This document shows positions 32,388 through 41,184 of a stretch of DNA of 64,000 bases, in pieces. The notes under the pieces were generated by a model, which saw only the letters and a program-made list of their open reading frames with translations, was not told the origin of the DNA and did not search any database. Both the position numbers and the translations under genes were made by a program. The stretch covers positions 3,100,001 to 3,164,000 of the forward strand of contig CP126125.1 of NCBI GenBank assembly GCA_030123525.1, in the 5' to 3' direction. Within the stretch, counting starts at the first letter, position 1. The number at the start of each line of letters is the position of its first letter. The DNA comes from ELB16-189 sp018266435 (lineage in GTDB: Bacteria; Bacteroidota; Bacteroidia; Cytophagales; Cyclobacteriaceae).

Positions 32388-33380
32388 TTAAACCTGAAAA
32401 ACGATTTTACCCACTTTGTCAGGCTTAGCTATGTCACCAAAGGACTCAGCTAATTTTGAAAAGGGCCGAATCGAATCCACCACTGGCCTAATCTGGTGCT
32501 TGCTGACAAACGTCAGCATTTCGCTAAACTCCTGATCATTACCCATGGTAGAGCCGAGCAAAGAAAGTTGATGCCAGAACATCCGGTAAAAATCAACTTT
32601 AGATGGAACGCCATTAGTAGCTCCATAAAAAACCACTTTGCCTGACGGTCTTAATATTTTTATGAAATTGTTGATCTGATCTCCTCCGGCACTGTCAATG
32701 ATTAAGTCGAAACCCCCTTTAGTCTTCCACAGATCTTCATACTTAGCTTGGTTCTTATAGTTGTATCCGCCTATGGCACCCAACTTCATTGCTTTTTCAA
32801 GTTTGCTGTCGCTGCCCGAAGTAACATAGACATTTGCACCGACTGCTTTGGCAAAATGAAAGGCAAACTGGGCCACTCCGCCTCCAAACCCTGAAATCAA
32901 CACGTTTTGTCCGGCTCTGAGTTCTCCTTTTCTAAACAACGCTCTAAAAGCTGTAAGTCCGCACAACGGAAGCGATGAGGCCTGTAACAAATCCAGATGA
33001 AATGGTTTGTGATGTAACCGATCTACCGGAATTGAAATGTACTCGGCAAAAGTGCCGTCTACAGGCATTCCCAGAATAGTGTAGCGTGGTGACTGTACCT
33101 CGGGGTTAGTTCCCCAATCAATGTTTGGATTAATCACCACTTCTTTACCTATCCATTCGCGGTTAGCTTCATCAAAGACTTGTTCCACTACTCCGGCTCC
33201 GTCTGAGCCCATCACCATACCGGTTTTTATGTTGGGGTATTTCCCTTCACGTATCCAGTCATCGCGCCTGTTGAGCGCTACGGCTTTAATTTTTACCAAT
33301 GCACGGCCCGATGAGAGTGTAGGCACAGTTACTTCTTTCATTTCAATTTTACCCGGAGCGGTAAGGAAGAGAGCTTTCAT
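32388..33380 (-). CDS. Zinc-type MDR-family NAD(P)-dependent oxidoreductase
   Basis: 330 aa. GroES-like N-terminal domain (VKIKAVALNRRDDWIREGKYPNIKTGMVMGSDGAGVVEQV) and Rossmann domain with NVLISGFGGGVAQFAFHFAKAVGA. The catalytic zinc cysteines of alcohol dehydrogenases are not obvious (NRRDDW replaces the usual C-x-x-D), so it may act as a quinone-oxidoreductase-type reductase. Substrate unknown. Confidence 0.85.
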   Translation of the reverse strand: MKALFLTAPGKIEMKEVTVPTLSSGRALVKIKAVALNRRDDWIREGKYPNIKTGMVMGSDGAGVVEQVFDEANREWIGKEVVINPNIDWGTNPEVQSPRYTILGMPVDGTFAEYISIPVDRLHHKPFHLDLLQASSLPLCGLTAFRALFRKGELRAGQNVLISGFGGGVAQFAFHFAKAVGANVYVTSGSDSKLEKAMKLGAIGGYNYKNQAKYEDLWKTKGGFDLIIDSAGGDQINNFIKILRPSGKVVFYGATNGVPSKVDFYRMFWHQLSLLGSTMGNDQEFSEMLTFVSKHQIRPVVDSIRPFSKLAESFGDIAKPDKVGKIVFQV

Positions 33381-33447
33381 TTTGTATTTCAGGTTACGAT
33401 TTCAAATTACAAAAAGAAATTTCTATTACATACATAGGGTCAATTTT

Positions 33448-34968
33448 TTAGAATGGCAGAGGTCCCTCCTCGCTCTTAGGCAATTCTGGCGGCTCATTGC
33501 GCTCGGAGTTAACCTTGCTCTGAACATTGCTTTTAGAAGTGATGCTATCGGGTGCGTCATAATCAGCAAACTTGGTGTACTTGCCTATGAACTTTAGCCG
33601 CACATTATCAAGTGAGCCGTTTCGGTGTTTGGCAATGATTACTTCTGCTACTCCATGCGAGGGGGAGCCATCTTCAAATTCTGTGATTTTATAATACTCC
33701 GGTCGATACAAAAACATAACAATATCGGCATCTTGTTCAATGGAGCCGGATTCGCGTAAATCTGAAAGTTGAGGGCGCTTGTCTCCACCGCGTGTTTCTA
33801 CTCCCCGGCTCAACTGCGAGAGGGCAATGACTGGCACATTCAGTTCTTTGGCAATTCCTTTCAAGGCCCGTGAGATCGAGGCAATTTCCTGCTCACGGTT
33901 GCCACCGTCTTCACCCTTCATTAACTGCAGGTAATCAATCACGATTAACTGTACGCCATGCTCAGCTTTCAGTCTGCGGCATTTAGCCCGGAGCTCAAGG
34001 ATTGAAAGTGCCGGAGTGTCATCAATAAAGATTGGCGCTGATGACAACCGGTTGGTTTTCGTTAAAAGTTGCTGCCATTCATAGTCAGCTAAATTTCCTT
34101 TTTTAATTTTTTCAGACTCCAGTTCAGCTTCAGCCGATAACAACCGGTTTACTAATTGAAGCGAAGCCATCTCTAATGAGAATATGGCAACCGGAAGGTT
34201 AAAGTCAACGGCTGCATTGCGTAGGGCTGAAACGATAAATGCGGTCTTACCCATACCGGGCCGGGCAGCAATAATTACCAAATCTGATTTCTGCCAACCT
34301 GATGTAACGCGATCCAGTCTTGAGAATCCGCTGGGTACACCGGTAAGCCCGTCTTTATGGTTTTTCTTTTCCTGAAGTTCTTTAATGGCTTGCCCCATCA
34401 ACGATTGCATGGTGTCATAGTTTTTGCGCAGGTTAGAGTCTGAGATTTTGAAAATGGATGACTCCGTTTTGTCGAGCAAATCAAACACATCAGTTGTGTC
34501 TTCATAAGCATCGTGGTGTACCTGTGAGGCAATTTGAATAAGTTCGCGTTTGATAGCCAACTCGATTATAATGCGGGCGTGGTATTCAATATTTGCTGTC
34601 GAACTTATTTTCGATGTCAACTCAGCTACATAATAAGCCCCTCCTACAAGTTCTAGTTTCCCGTTTTTGCGTAGTTGGGTTACTACCGTACGCATATCAA
34701 CCGGCTCAGAAGCTTTGAACAAATCAATAATGGCCGCGTAAATTTCTTTGTGTTGATCTGAATAGAAATGCTCGGGTCTTAAAAATTCGATCACGGCTGT
34801 CAGCGCGTTTTTCTCCAGCATCAGTGCACCGAGAATAGCTTCTTCCAGATCAGGCGCCTGAGGTGGCAATTTACCAAGGCTTTCAGAGATATCTCTGGCT
34901 AGCATTCTGGTTTTGCCGGTTCCGCTCAGGGCAGAACTTAACCTCACAGGCGTTGATCGTTGCTCCAT
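33448..34968 (-). CDS. dnaB: Replicative DNA helicase DnaB
   Basis: 506 aa. The N-terminal DnaB domain starts with PPQAPDLEEAILGALMLEKNAL; the RecA-like domain has Walker A IIAARPGMGKTAF, Walker B LIVIDYLQLMKG, and SQLSRGVETRGGDKRPQLSDLRESGSIEQDADIVMFLYR. The length is normal for DnaB and no intein is present. It unwinds DNA at the replication fork. Confidence 0.95.
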   Translation of the reverse strand: MEQRSTPVRLSSALSGTGKTRMLARDISESLGKLPPQAPDLEEAILGALMLEKNALTAVIEFLRPEHFYSDQHKEIYAAIIDLFKASEPVDMRTVVTQLRKNGKLELVGGAYYVAELTSKISSTANIEYHARIIIELAIKRELIQIASQVHHDAYEDTTDVFDLLDKTESSIFKISDSNLRKNYDTMQSLMGQAIKELQEKKNHKDGLTGVPSGFSRLDRVTSGWQKSDLVIIAARPGMGKTAFIVSALRNAAVDFNLPVAIFSLEMASLQLVNRLLSAEAELESEKIKKGNLADYEWQQLLTKTNRLSSAPIFIDDTPALSILELRAKCRRLKAEHGVQLIVIDYLQLMKGEDGGNREQEIASISRALKGIAKELNVPVIALSQLSRGVETRGGDKRPQLSDLRESGSIEQDADIVMFLYRPEYYKITEFEDGSPSHGVAEVIIAKHRNGSLDNVRLKFIGKYTKFADYDAPDSITSKSNVQSKVNSERNEPPELPKSEEGPLPF

Positions 34969-35137
34969 ACTTCGTGGTTGTTGTACTGAGTTGCTTTTTT
35001 GTAAGAAAGCAAACGTACGTTGTATTCTTTACAGGCTATCAACAAACAAACAACAGTATTTTTGTTGATAGAATTCAACCTAAAGTTCGTAAAATTCGAT
35101 TTTAAAACTTTCCACATTTTGATTTACTTTGCCCGAG

Positions 35138-35704
35138 ATGCAATCAAGCCCTTCAACCATCTATTCACAAAACGTTGATAAACAGCGCATCCTTGTATTG
35201 GGAAAAAACCGTCAACGAATTGTACAGTTAATTCTATCTGTATTAAAGTTTAACAACCGAAAGTGCAGTTACTCCACCCCTTCTGCCGAGGTAAATGACG
35301 ACAGCCCCTTCATCATCATTGAGCCAAGCAATCAAAATAATTTATTGGATTATCATCATCACATATTGATTTTCAGTGGGTTATCCAAAGATGAAGAAAC
35401 ATTGTATTCAGCATTGGCAGACTCTACACCTAAAAGTGGAGCCATCATTTATGACGAGAGCGATAGCACTTCATCAGGAATTGCTAAAATACAAAGAGCA
35501 GATGTAGCTGCCTCTCCTTACGCTGCCCTGAAGCACGAAATGCAAAATGGCCTGGCGGTGCTGATTACCAGCACAAAAGAAAAATACGAGACCCGGCTTT
35601 CTACCTCTGATGACTTACGAAATATAGCTGCGGTAAAAGACTTGGTAAAAAGAATTGGTGTTTCTTCGGGGCAGTTTTACCGGGCCATAGCTGCCCTTCA
35701 ATAA
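35138..35704 (+). CDS. Hypothetical protein upstream of the exonuclease gene
   Basis: 188 aa from ATG 35138 (a TTG at 35129 is also in frame). No family recognised. The N-terminal part (QRILVLGKNRQRIVQLILSVLKF) resembles the nucleotide-binding start of Mur-ligase-like folds, but no catalytic motif follows. The C-terminal helix bundle (AAVKDLVKRIGVSSGQFYRAIAALQ) could be a small HTH. It is 13 bp above the DnaQ-like exonuclease on the same strand, so they are probably co-transcribed. Confidence 0.7.
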   Translation: MQSSPSTIYSQNVDKQRILVLGKNRQRIVQLILSVLKFNNRKCSYSTPSAEVNDDSPFIIIEPSNQNNLLDYHHHILIFSGLSKDEETLYSALADSTPKSGAIIYDESDSTSSGIAKIQRADVAASPYAALKHEMQNGLAVLITSTKEKYETRLSTSDDLRNIAAVKDLVKRIGVSSGQFYRAIAALQ

Positions 35705-35717
35705 TTTATTCTCCTCC

Positions 35718-36521
35718 ATGAAGTTAAACCTGAAAATACCTCTGTGTTGCTTTGACCTAGAGACAACCGGTGTGAACGCCTCGCGTGACCGAATCATTGA
35801 AATTGCCGTGATCAAAATAATGCCTAATGGAGAACAAATACATAAGACCAACCTGGTTAACCCAACCATTCCTATTCCACCTGAGTCAACCGCCATACAC
35901 GGAATAACCAACGATGACGTAAAAGACAAACCAACCTTTAAAGAGGTGGCTAAGGAATATGCCCGGTTCATGGAGGGGTGCGATTTGGCCGGCTTTAATA
36001 TTTTAAAATTTGATGTACCTCTATTAGTGGAAGAGTTTTTGAGAGCCGGTGTTGATTTTGATTACCAGCGAAAAAAAATAATCGATGCACAACGCATTTT
36101 TCACTTGATGGAAAAACGTAATTTGTCATCGGCTTATAAATTCTATTGTCAAAAAGATCTGGAAAATGCCCACTCGGCTGGGGCCGACACGCAAGCATCT
36201 TTGGAGGTGCTGATCGCACAAATAAGTAAGTACGATGGACAAGATGTGACCGATGGACTCAATAATAAAATAGGAGTTATTAAAAACGACATGGAATCAC
36301 TCTCAAAATTGGTGAGCGATGATTTAGTTGATCTGGCCGGACGCATGGTCAAAAACCAAAAAGGTGATGTGATCTTCAATTTCGGAAAACACAAAAACAA
36401 ACTGGTGCAGCAAGTATTTAAAGAAGAACCTGCGTATTATGATTGGATGATGAATGGAGACTTTTCGCTTGATACAAAACGTAAGCTTACAGAACAAAAA
36501 CTGAATATCCTTCAAAAATAA
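35718..36521 (+). CDS. DnaQ-like 3'-5' exonuclease (DEDD family)
   Basis: 267 aa. ExoI CFDLETTGVNASRDRIIEIA, ExoII GFNILKFDVPLLVEEF and ExoIII NAHSAGADTQASLEVL give the DEDDh residues (Asp, Glu, Asp, His, Asp). The C-terminal 70 residues (VIFNFGKHKNKLVQQVFKEEPAYYDWMM) are a small extra domain found with such exonucleases. It may proofread or trim DNA or RNA. Its last codons overlap the 3' end of the 6S-like RNA on the other strand. Confidence 0.9.
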   Translation: MKLNLKIPLCCFDLETTGVNASRDRIIEIAVIKIMPNGEQIHKTNLVNPTIPIPPESTAIHGITNDDVKDKPTFKEVAKEYARFMEGCDLAGFNILKFDVPLLVEEFLRAGVDFDYQRKKIIDAQRIFHLMEKRNLSSAYKFYCQKDLENAHSAGADTQASLEVLIAQISKYDGQDVTDGLNNKIGVIKNDMESLSKLVSDDLVDLAGRMVKNQKGDVIFNFGKHKNKLVQQVFKEEPAYYDWMMNGDFSLDTKRKLTEQKLNILQK

Positions 36522-36547
36522 AACCCACCGGGCTTGGTAGGTGGTTT
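36513..36547 (-). terminator. Intrinsic terminator of the 6S-like RNA
   Basis: On the minus strand AAACCACC (36547-36540) pairs with GGTGG-TTT (36529-36521, one bulged base) across a 10-base loop and is followed by TTTTATTTTT. The plus strand has no T-run, so the signal is for the minus strand. The same bases take part in the RNA's end-to-end stem. Confidence 0.75.
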
Positions 36548-36728
36548 CTGAACCCTATTAAGACAAGTTTTGGGCTGCCGGCTTCCGCAATCTTCCACTG
36601 TTAACCTGCGCTAAGCACGAGGTACTGACTCTTCAGTCAGCATGAGGCCTGATTTTAGAAGTAAGCTTCACCCGGTATTGTTTTATTTGTTAGGTTCAGC
36701 AAACGTGTCCCAAACCCGAGTGGGAATT
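36513..36728 (-). ncRNA. ssrS: 6S RNA-like regulatory RNA
   Basis: A transcription unit of about 215 nt on the minus strand lies between a promoter element and an intrinsic terminator, with no ORF. The 5' segment CCCACTCGGGTTTGG (36723-36709) can pair with CCAAGCCCGGTGGG (36537-36524) over about 14 pairs with one bulge, and CTGAACCTA (36699-36691) pairs with TAGGGTTCAG (36559-36550). Between these arms is an A-rich open region (ACAAATAAAACAAT against CCCAAAACTTGTCTTAA), then an upper stem with apical hairpin CTGACT-GAAG-AGTCAG. Paired ends, a large central bubble, a rod shape and this length are those of 6S RNA, which mimics an open promoter and binds housekeeping RNA polymerase. The identity is structural inference. 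Confidence 0.7.
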
Positions 36729-36734
36729 ATGCAG

Positions 36735-36742
36735 CAAAGATA
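36735..36742 (-). promoter_or_regulatory. Candidate -7 promoter element of the 6S-like RNA
   Basis: TATCTTTG on the minus strand matches the Bacteroidota TAnnTTTG consensus exactly. A TTG lies 25 bases upstream (long spacing). Transcription would start near 36728, giving the RNA described. Confidence 0.6.
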
Positions 36743-36804
36743 AGCAATTGAAGTTGAGATTCCTTTGCAAAATCTTTTACAACTTGCAGTTTAACTATTT
36801 TTGA

Positions 36805-37884
36805 ATGAAACCTTTTGCCCATTTTGGCCCGGGACCATCACAGATTTATTTTACTGTAGAAGATCATCTTAAAAAAGCCTTCCGCGAGGGCATTCCTTCA
36901 CTTGGCCACCGTACCAAAGAATTTGAAGCCATTTTTCAGCACACTACCGAAGACCTGAAATCGCTATTAGAAATTCCAAAAGAATATTATGTGTTTTTTG
37001 CCGCCTCAGCAACTGAAATTTGGGAACGTTCTATTCAAAACCTTGTGGCCGAAAGATCATTTCACTTTATAAATGGAGCCTTCTCAAAACGTTTTTATGA
37101 GATCGCTAAATTACTTGGAAAAAACGCTGAAGAAATAAGTGTACCATCAGGCAAAGCATTTTCACCCAACCCTGACGTACGTCAAAATGTGGAACTAATT
37201 GCCCTTACACACAACGAAACCAGCACCGGTGTTTCACTACCAATGAACTTCATCAATCAGTTCAGACATAACCACCCCAAGGCATTGGTAATTGTTGATG
37301 CCGTGTCATCGTTACCTTACCCGGTTTTTGATTACAGTAAAATAGATTCTATTTTTTTCTCTGTTCAAAAAGGGTTTGGGTTACCTGCCGGATTGGGCGT
37401 ATGGATTGTAAACGAACGGTGCCTGACTAAAGCTGAAAAACTATTAGCTGACGGTCGTCAGATTGGCACCTACCACTCCCTGCCATTCTATGCTCAAAAT
37501 GCAAAAAAAAATCAGACCCCTGAAACCCCCAATGTGCTGGGTATATACCTGCTGGGCAAAGTAGTAGAAGATTTTTTGAGGCGGGGCATTCACACCATCC
37601 GAAAAGAAACAGAATATAAATCGGCTATTCTTTACCAACTATTAGATAACCATCCGTTACTCTCGTGTTTTGTTAAAGACAAATCTGTACGCTCTCAAAC
37701 CGTTATTGTTGCCGATTGCAAGGATAAAACCAAATGGATTACTGATGAGTTAGTGAAAGCCGGCATACAACCAGGAGAAGGATATGGCGAAAATAAAAAA
37801 ACACAACTTCGTTTTGCCAATTTCCCCGCACACTCTAAAGAACAATATGAATTATTGGTCGATTCACTAGAAAAACTTACTTGA
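36805..37884 (+). CDS. Class V aminotransferase, phosphoserine aminotransferase-like
   Basis: 359 aa PLP enzyme. The start FGPGPSQIYFTV resembles the FxAGPxxLP opening of SerC; SVQKGFGLPAGLGVWIV holds the PLP-binding lysine, and VDAVSSLPYPVFDYSKIDSIFF the pyridine-binding aspartate. SerC makes phosphoserine in serine synthesis; relatives act on alanine-glyoxylate or serine-pyruvate. It diverges from the 6S-like RNA. SerC itself is the most likely role but not certain. Confidence 0.8.
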   Translation: MKPFAHFGPGPSQIYFTVEDHLKKAFREGIPSLGHRTKEFEAIFQHTTEDLKSLLEIPKEYYVFFAASATEIWERSIQNLVAERSFHFINGAFSKRFYEIAKLLGKNAEEISVPSGKAFSPNPDVRQNVELIALTHNETSTGVSLPMNFINQFRHNHPKALVIVDAVSSLPYPVFDYSKIDSIFFSVQKGFGLPAGLGVWIVNERCLTKAEKLLADGRQIGTYHSLPFYAQNAKKNQTPETPNVLGIYLLGKVVEDFLRRGIHTIRKETEYKSAILYQLLDNHPLLSCFVKDKSVRSQTVIVADCKDKTKWITDELVKAGIQPGEGYGENKKTQLRFANFPAHSKEQYELLVDSLEKLT

Positions 37885-37937
37885 TTAAACGAATGGTCAG
37901 CCATTGTGTCTAACCAACAACCTAACCTCTCCTTCCC

Positions 37938-38477
37938 TTGGAAGACAAAGAACTTTTGCTAAAAATTAAGAATCCGGATACCAAAAATTATGGGTTCAAT
38001 ATGCTGGTACGCACCTACCAGCAACGGGTATATTGGCTGGTACGCAAAATGGTAATTGATCATGACGATGCGGATGACCTCACGCAGGAAGTGTTCATAA
38101 AAGTGCATAAAGCCATTGACAATTTTCGCGAGGATTCACAACTCTTTACCTGGATTTACCGCATTGCCACCAACGAGTGTCTTTCCTACCTGAGTAAAAA
38201 ACGAAAACGCTTTTTTTTACCCATAGAAGATGTGGCACAGCAGCTAACTTCTAAGCTGGACAACTCGGCCCATATTACCGGTGACGACATTCAGATTAAA
38301 CTTCAGAAAGCGTTGCTCACACTGCCCGATAAGCAACGGCTTGTCTTTAACATGAAGTATTTTGAAGAGATGTCATACGAAGAAATTTCACAAGTAACCA
38401 ATACCAGCGTGGGCGCGCTAAAAGCCAGTTTTCATCATGCTGTAAAAAAAATTGAAGAATATTTATCTCATGATTAA
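37938..38477 (+). CDS. ECF-type RNA polymerase sigma factor
   Basis: 179 aa starting at TTG 37938 (MEDKELLLKIKNP), the family's usual N-terminus, so the rare start codon is credible. Region 2 is HDDADDLTQEVFIKVHKAIDNF with the LFTWIYRIATNECLSYLSKK -10 recognition helices; region 4 is LPDKQRLVFNMKYFEEMSYEEISQVTNTSVGALKASFHHA. It is followed by a membrane protein (probable anti-sigma role) and a periplasmic Spy-like protein, a typical envelope-stress arrangement. Confidence 0.92.
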   Translation: MEDKELLLKIKNPDTKNYGFNMLVRTYQQRVYWLVRKMVIDHDDADDLTQEVFIKVHKAIDNFREDSQLFTWIYRIATNECLSYLSKKRKRFFLPIEDVAQQLTSKLDNSAHITGDDIQIKLQKALLTLPDKQRLVFNMKYFEEMSYEEISQVTNTSVGALKASFHHAVKKIEEYLSHD

Positions 38478-38515
38478 ACTTTTTAAATGATAGTCAATCA
38501 AAGGATTAAAATAAA

Positions 38516-39175
38516 ATGAAAAAGCTGGATGAAATATCAAAAAAGAACATTTTCGAAGTTCCCACAGAGTATTTCGAGCAGTTGCCCTACCGCATTGTAA
38601 CGCGTATTGAAGGAGAGCTAAAAACTGGAATGACGGTAGGTAAGGTATTGTCTACAATACCAAAGAAAAATATCTATCCAGTGCCTCAACAATACTTTGA
38701 ACAACTGCCTTTAGCTATTCAAAATAAAATTGAAGGCATCTCAATTGATACCCGTGAAGTATTAACCAATCTCCCGAGAAAAAGTGTATTTGCTACACCC
38801 GACCGTTATTTTGATCAACTTGCCCTGAAAATTCAAAACCGGATTGAAAACGAAAGAAAACACAATTATCTCCCTTTGTGGAATTGGAAACCGGCTTTAA
38901 AATACGCGCTTCCTCTGATTACCCTGGGTATTGCACTTATGCTGTACTTACGCCCCAACCCGGCTACTGATTGGCAAGCCCAACTAAAAGAAGTGGAGAG
39001 CGAACATCTGGTGGCCTATTTAAGTGACAGTGAGTTGACGATAACTGAATTAATTGAGTCAGCCCATTTTAATGTACAAGAACTGGATTTATTAAATTTA
39101 CAAATGCACTCAGGGTTGATCCATGATGATGTGAATGAAAAAGAATTACAAAGTGAGTTGGAAAATGAGTTGTGA
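38516..39175 (+). CDS. Membrane protein with three N-terminal repeats, probable anti-sigma factor
   Basis: 219 aa. Three tandem units start the protein: KKNIFEVPTEYFEQLPYRI (9-27), KKNIYPVPQQYFEQLPLAI (about 50-68) and RKSVFATPDRYFDQLALKI (about 88-106). One membrane helix follows (YALPLITLGIALMLYL, about 136-151), then a C-terminal region outside the cytoplasm. Position 38 bp after the sigma gene suggests that the cytoplasmic repeats hold the sigma factor. The zinc-binding anti-sigma motif (HxxxCxxC) is absent. Confidence 0.75.
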   Translation: MKKLDEISKKNIFEVPTEYFEQLPYRIVTRIEGELKTGMTVGKVLSTIPKKNIYPVPQQYFEQLPLAIQNKIEGISIDTREVLTNLPRKSVFATPDRYFDQLALKIQNRIENERKHNYLPLWNWKPALKYALPLITLGIALMLYLRPNPATDWQAQLKEVESEHLVAYLSDSELTITELIESAHFNVQELDLLNLQMHSGLIHDDVNEKELQSELENEL

Positions 39176-39179
39176 GCGT

Positions 39180-39689
39180 ATGAAAAGAATTGTTTGGATA
39201 GTGTTTTGGTTAGGATTTTTTTTCACGGCACCGGCACAAGATGCCCCCCCCGGCTCCACCGAAAATACAGCGCGTGAAAAAATAAAAGCCGCCCGCATTG
39301 GTTTCATCACTCAACGGCTCAACCTAACCACCGAACAGGCAGAAAAGTTTTGGCCCGTGTACAATGAGTTTATGCAAAAACGTCTCGATCTGAGAAACCA
39401 ATACAAAGAATCAGAAAAAACTACAACCCAAAACAATCCTGACCCCAAGCAACAGCAAGCACTTGTAGATTTAGGACTTAAGCTCAAGCAAGATCAAATT
39501 AACTTAGAAAAAGAATACTCAGATAAACTGAAGAGTGTAATTACTCCTCAACAAATACTAAATTTGCATCAGGCAGAACGAGATTTTCGCACCACCATCA
39601 TTCAAATGCTGAACAACCGAAGGTTGCAACAACAAAGAAGCGAAACGATACGTGAGCGAAACATGAGGCTGAGGGAACGTAAAAACTAA
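39180..39689 (+). CDS. Spy/CpxP-like periplasmic protein
   Basis: 169 aa from ATG 39180, 4 bp after the preceding stop; the earlier in-frame ATG at 39135 would bury the signal peptide (MKRIVWIVFWLGFFFTAPAQ). The mature protein is helical and charged, with FITQRLNLTTEQAEKFWPVYNEF, a segment seen in Spy/CpxP-like and sensor-of-ECF proteins in Bacteroidota, and VITPQQILNLHQAERDFR. Likely an envelope sensor or chaperone acting on the upstream sigma/anti-sigma pair. Confidence 0.8.
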   Translation: MKRIVWIVFWLGFFFTAPAQDAPPGSTENTAREKIKAARIGFITQRLNLTTEQAEKFWPVYNEFMQKRLDLRNQYKESEKTTTQNNPDPKQQQALVDLGLKLKQDQINLEKEYSDKLKSVITPQQILNLHQAERDFRTTIIQMLNNRRLQQQRSETIRERNMRLRERKN

Positions 39690-39710
39690 TGATTATATAC
39701 ACGTTTTTAA

Positions 39711-40661
39711 TTGAAGTGCCTTGCCATAATATCAATATCATCATGTATTGTTGTGACCACAAGCGCACAATCAGGCAAACCAATATCCGCTCTAACGAGC
39801 AACCAACACTTTTCTGAAACCGATTCACTCTCCATTTTCCAACTCATTGATAGTTTATTAAAAATACCCGAAGTGGGAGAAACTGGCTCAAGCCTGGTAA
39901 CTCGGTTGGGCTATAATAGCAATGTGCTTTCCTTAAACTCAGGCATTGCAGCCAATCAGTTTAGCCTTTCACCCGGTATCACCTATTATCATAACTCAGG
40001 CTTATACCTTGATGCTACAACGTATTGGAGCCAGGAATACAATCCAAGCGTGTTTCTCTCCATCCCATCTTTTGGGTACCTTAAGTCAGTTAAAAAATGG
40101 ACACTCAATTTAGAGTACAGTCATTTTTTTTATACCTACAACAGCGATGGTTATGGCTCACCATTTACAAACTCCATTTCTTCTTCCAATTTTTTTAATG
40201 TAAAACCATTCTTATTCCGGCTGGATTACAGTTTTTATTTTGGGCAGATGGATGGGCACCGCATCACCCCGGCTATTTCACTGAACCTGAAGAAGAAAAA
40301 TTGGCTGGGAATTAGTCAGATATTTTTTTACCCTACGTTTGCAGTTCAGTTGGGTAATGACTCGTGGCAGGATTACAAGTTGTACCCCAATCCCGTACTG
40401 AGGTACCTCAAAGGTATGCCTCTCTATTATTTAAAAAATTACAATGAGTTTGGTGTACTGAATTACTATGTATCCGTTCCGTTAAGCCTTTCAATACATA
40501 GTTGGACATTTCAAGCCAACTATACGTATAATTTTATTCAGAGTCTGCCGGGTGAAACTCTGACGTTTACTAACTATGGTTCTCTGTCATTTAACGTGAT
40601 TCGCTATTTTAATTTTAAAATAAAAAATTCTGCTATTGATTTCTATAAGTTACCTAAGTAA
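39711..40661 (+). CDS. Predicted outer-membrane beta-barrel protein of unknown function
   Basis: 316 aa from TTG 39711, placed right after an in-frame stop. Signal peptide LKCLAIISISSCIVVTTSAQ. The mature part is full of alternating aromatic strands (YLDATTYWSQEYNPS, WTLNLEYSHFFYTYN, FLFRLDYSFYFG) typical of barrels. It is 21 bp downstream of the Spy-like gene and may be a stress-operon member. No known family recognised. Confidence 0.7.
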   Translation: MKCLAIISISSCIVVTTSAQSGKPISALTSNQHFSETDSLSIFQLIDSLLKIPEVGETGSSLVTRLGYNSNVLSLNSGIAANQFSLSPGITYYHNSGLYLDATTYWSQEYNPSVFLSIPSFGYLKSVKKWTLNLEYSHFFYTYNSDGYGSPFTNSISSSNFFNVKPFLFRLDYSFYFGQMDGHRITPAISLNLKKKNWLGISQIFFYPTFAVQLGNDSWQDYKLYPNPVLRYLKGMPLYYLKNYNEFGVLNYYVSVPLSLSIHSWTFQANYTYNFIQSLPGETLTFTNYGSLSFNVIRYFNFKIKNSAIDFYKLPK

Positions 40662-40734
40662 ACCGACCGACCTCTGCCAAAAAAATCATTAAGATTTGCT
40701 GAATTAATCTTACATTTCGAGAAAAAAAACAAGC

Positions 40735-41184
40735 ATGGAAAAGAAGGCCGAAATGCAAAAAACAATGTATGACAATGCCAAAAGTCATTTCTTAGGCAAC
40801 TTTCCTGACTCCCTTCCCATCGAGCAGGCTTACGTACACATTGGGATGTACTTAGGCTGGGTTATCGAAACCGGTTTGTATTCTGATTTCTTTGAAGAAG
40901 AAGCAGCCGGCCAAATTTTCCGTTTTAAAAGAAAGGAGATTTCGTGCACCATATTAAGTGAAATATGGGATGGCTACTTAGGATTTGAACTATTTAACCG
41001 GGAAGGCAACATGTTCACCTACTATTATTACGGTGGCGGCTTATACCGGGCTGATTACGATGAAGTATTGGTAAAATCATTACCCTCTATATACCACGTA
41101 ACGGATAGCTGGGAAAACTATGAAAAAATGAAACAGCGTATTAACCTGAGGTATCAGGACTGGAAAAAATTAACCGGCAATTAA
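40735..41184 (+). CDS. Hypothetical small cytoplasmic protein
   Basis: 149 aa without signal peptide or membrane helix. The stretch EQAYVHIGMYLGWVIETGLYS is distinctive and appears to be a conserved domain of unknown function (I recall similar text in DUF7832-type proteins, not verified). Its stop overlaps the convergent stop of the next gene. Confidence 0.75.
   Translation: MEKKAEMQKTMYDNAKSHFLGNFPDSLPIEQAYVHIGMYLGWVIETGLYSDFFEEEAAGQIFRFKRKEISCTILSEIWDGYLGFELFNREGNMFTYYYYGGGLYRADYDEVLVKSLPSIYHVTDSWENYEKMKQRINLRYQDWKKLTGN

Noticed and set aside
36522..36804. tmRNA, RNase P RNA or SRP RNA in the gap
   Set aside because: Length and signatures do not fit: no tmRNA tag ORF or CCA end, no GAGGAAAGTCC of RNase P, and no clear SRP GGAAGG-AGCA loop. 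Paired ends and a central bubble fit 6S RNA.
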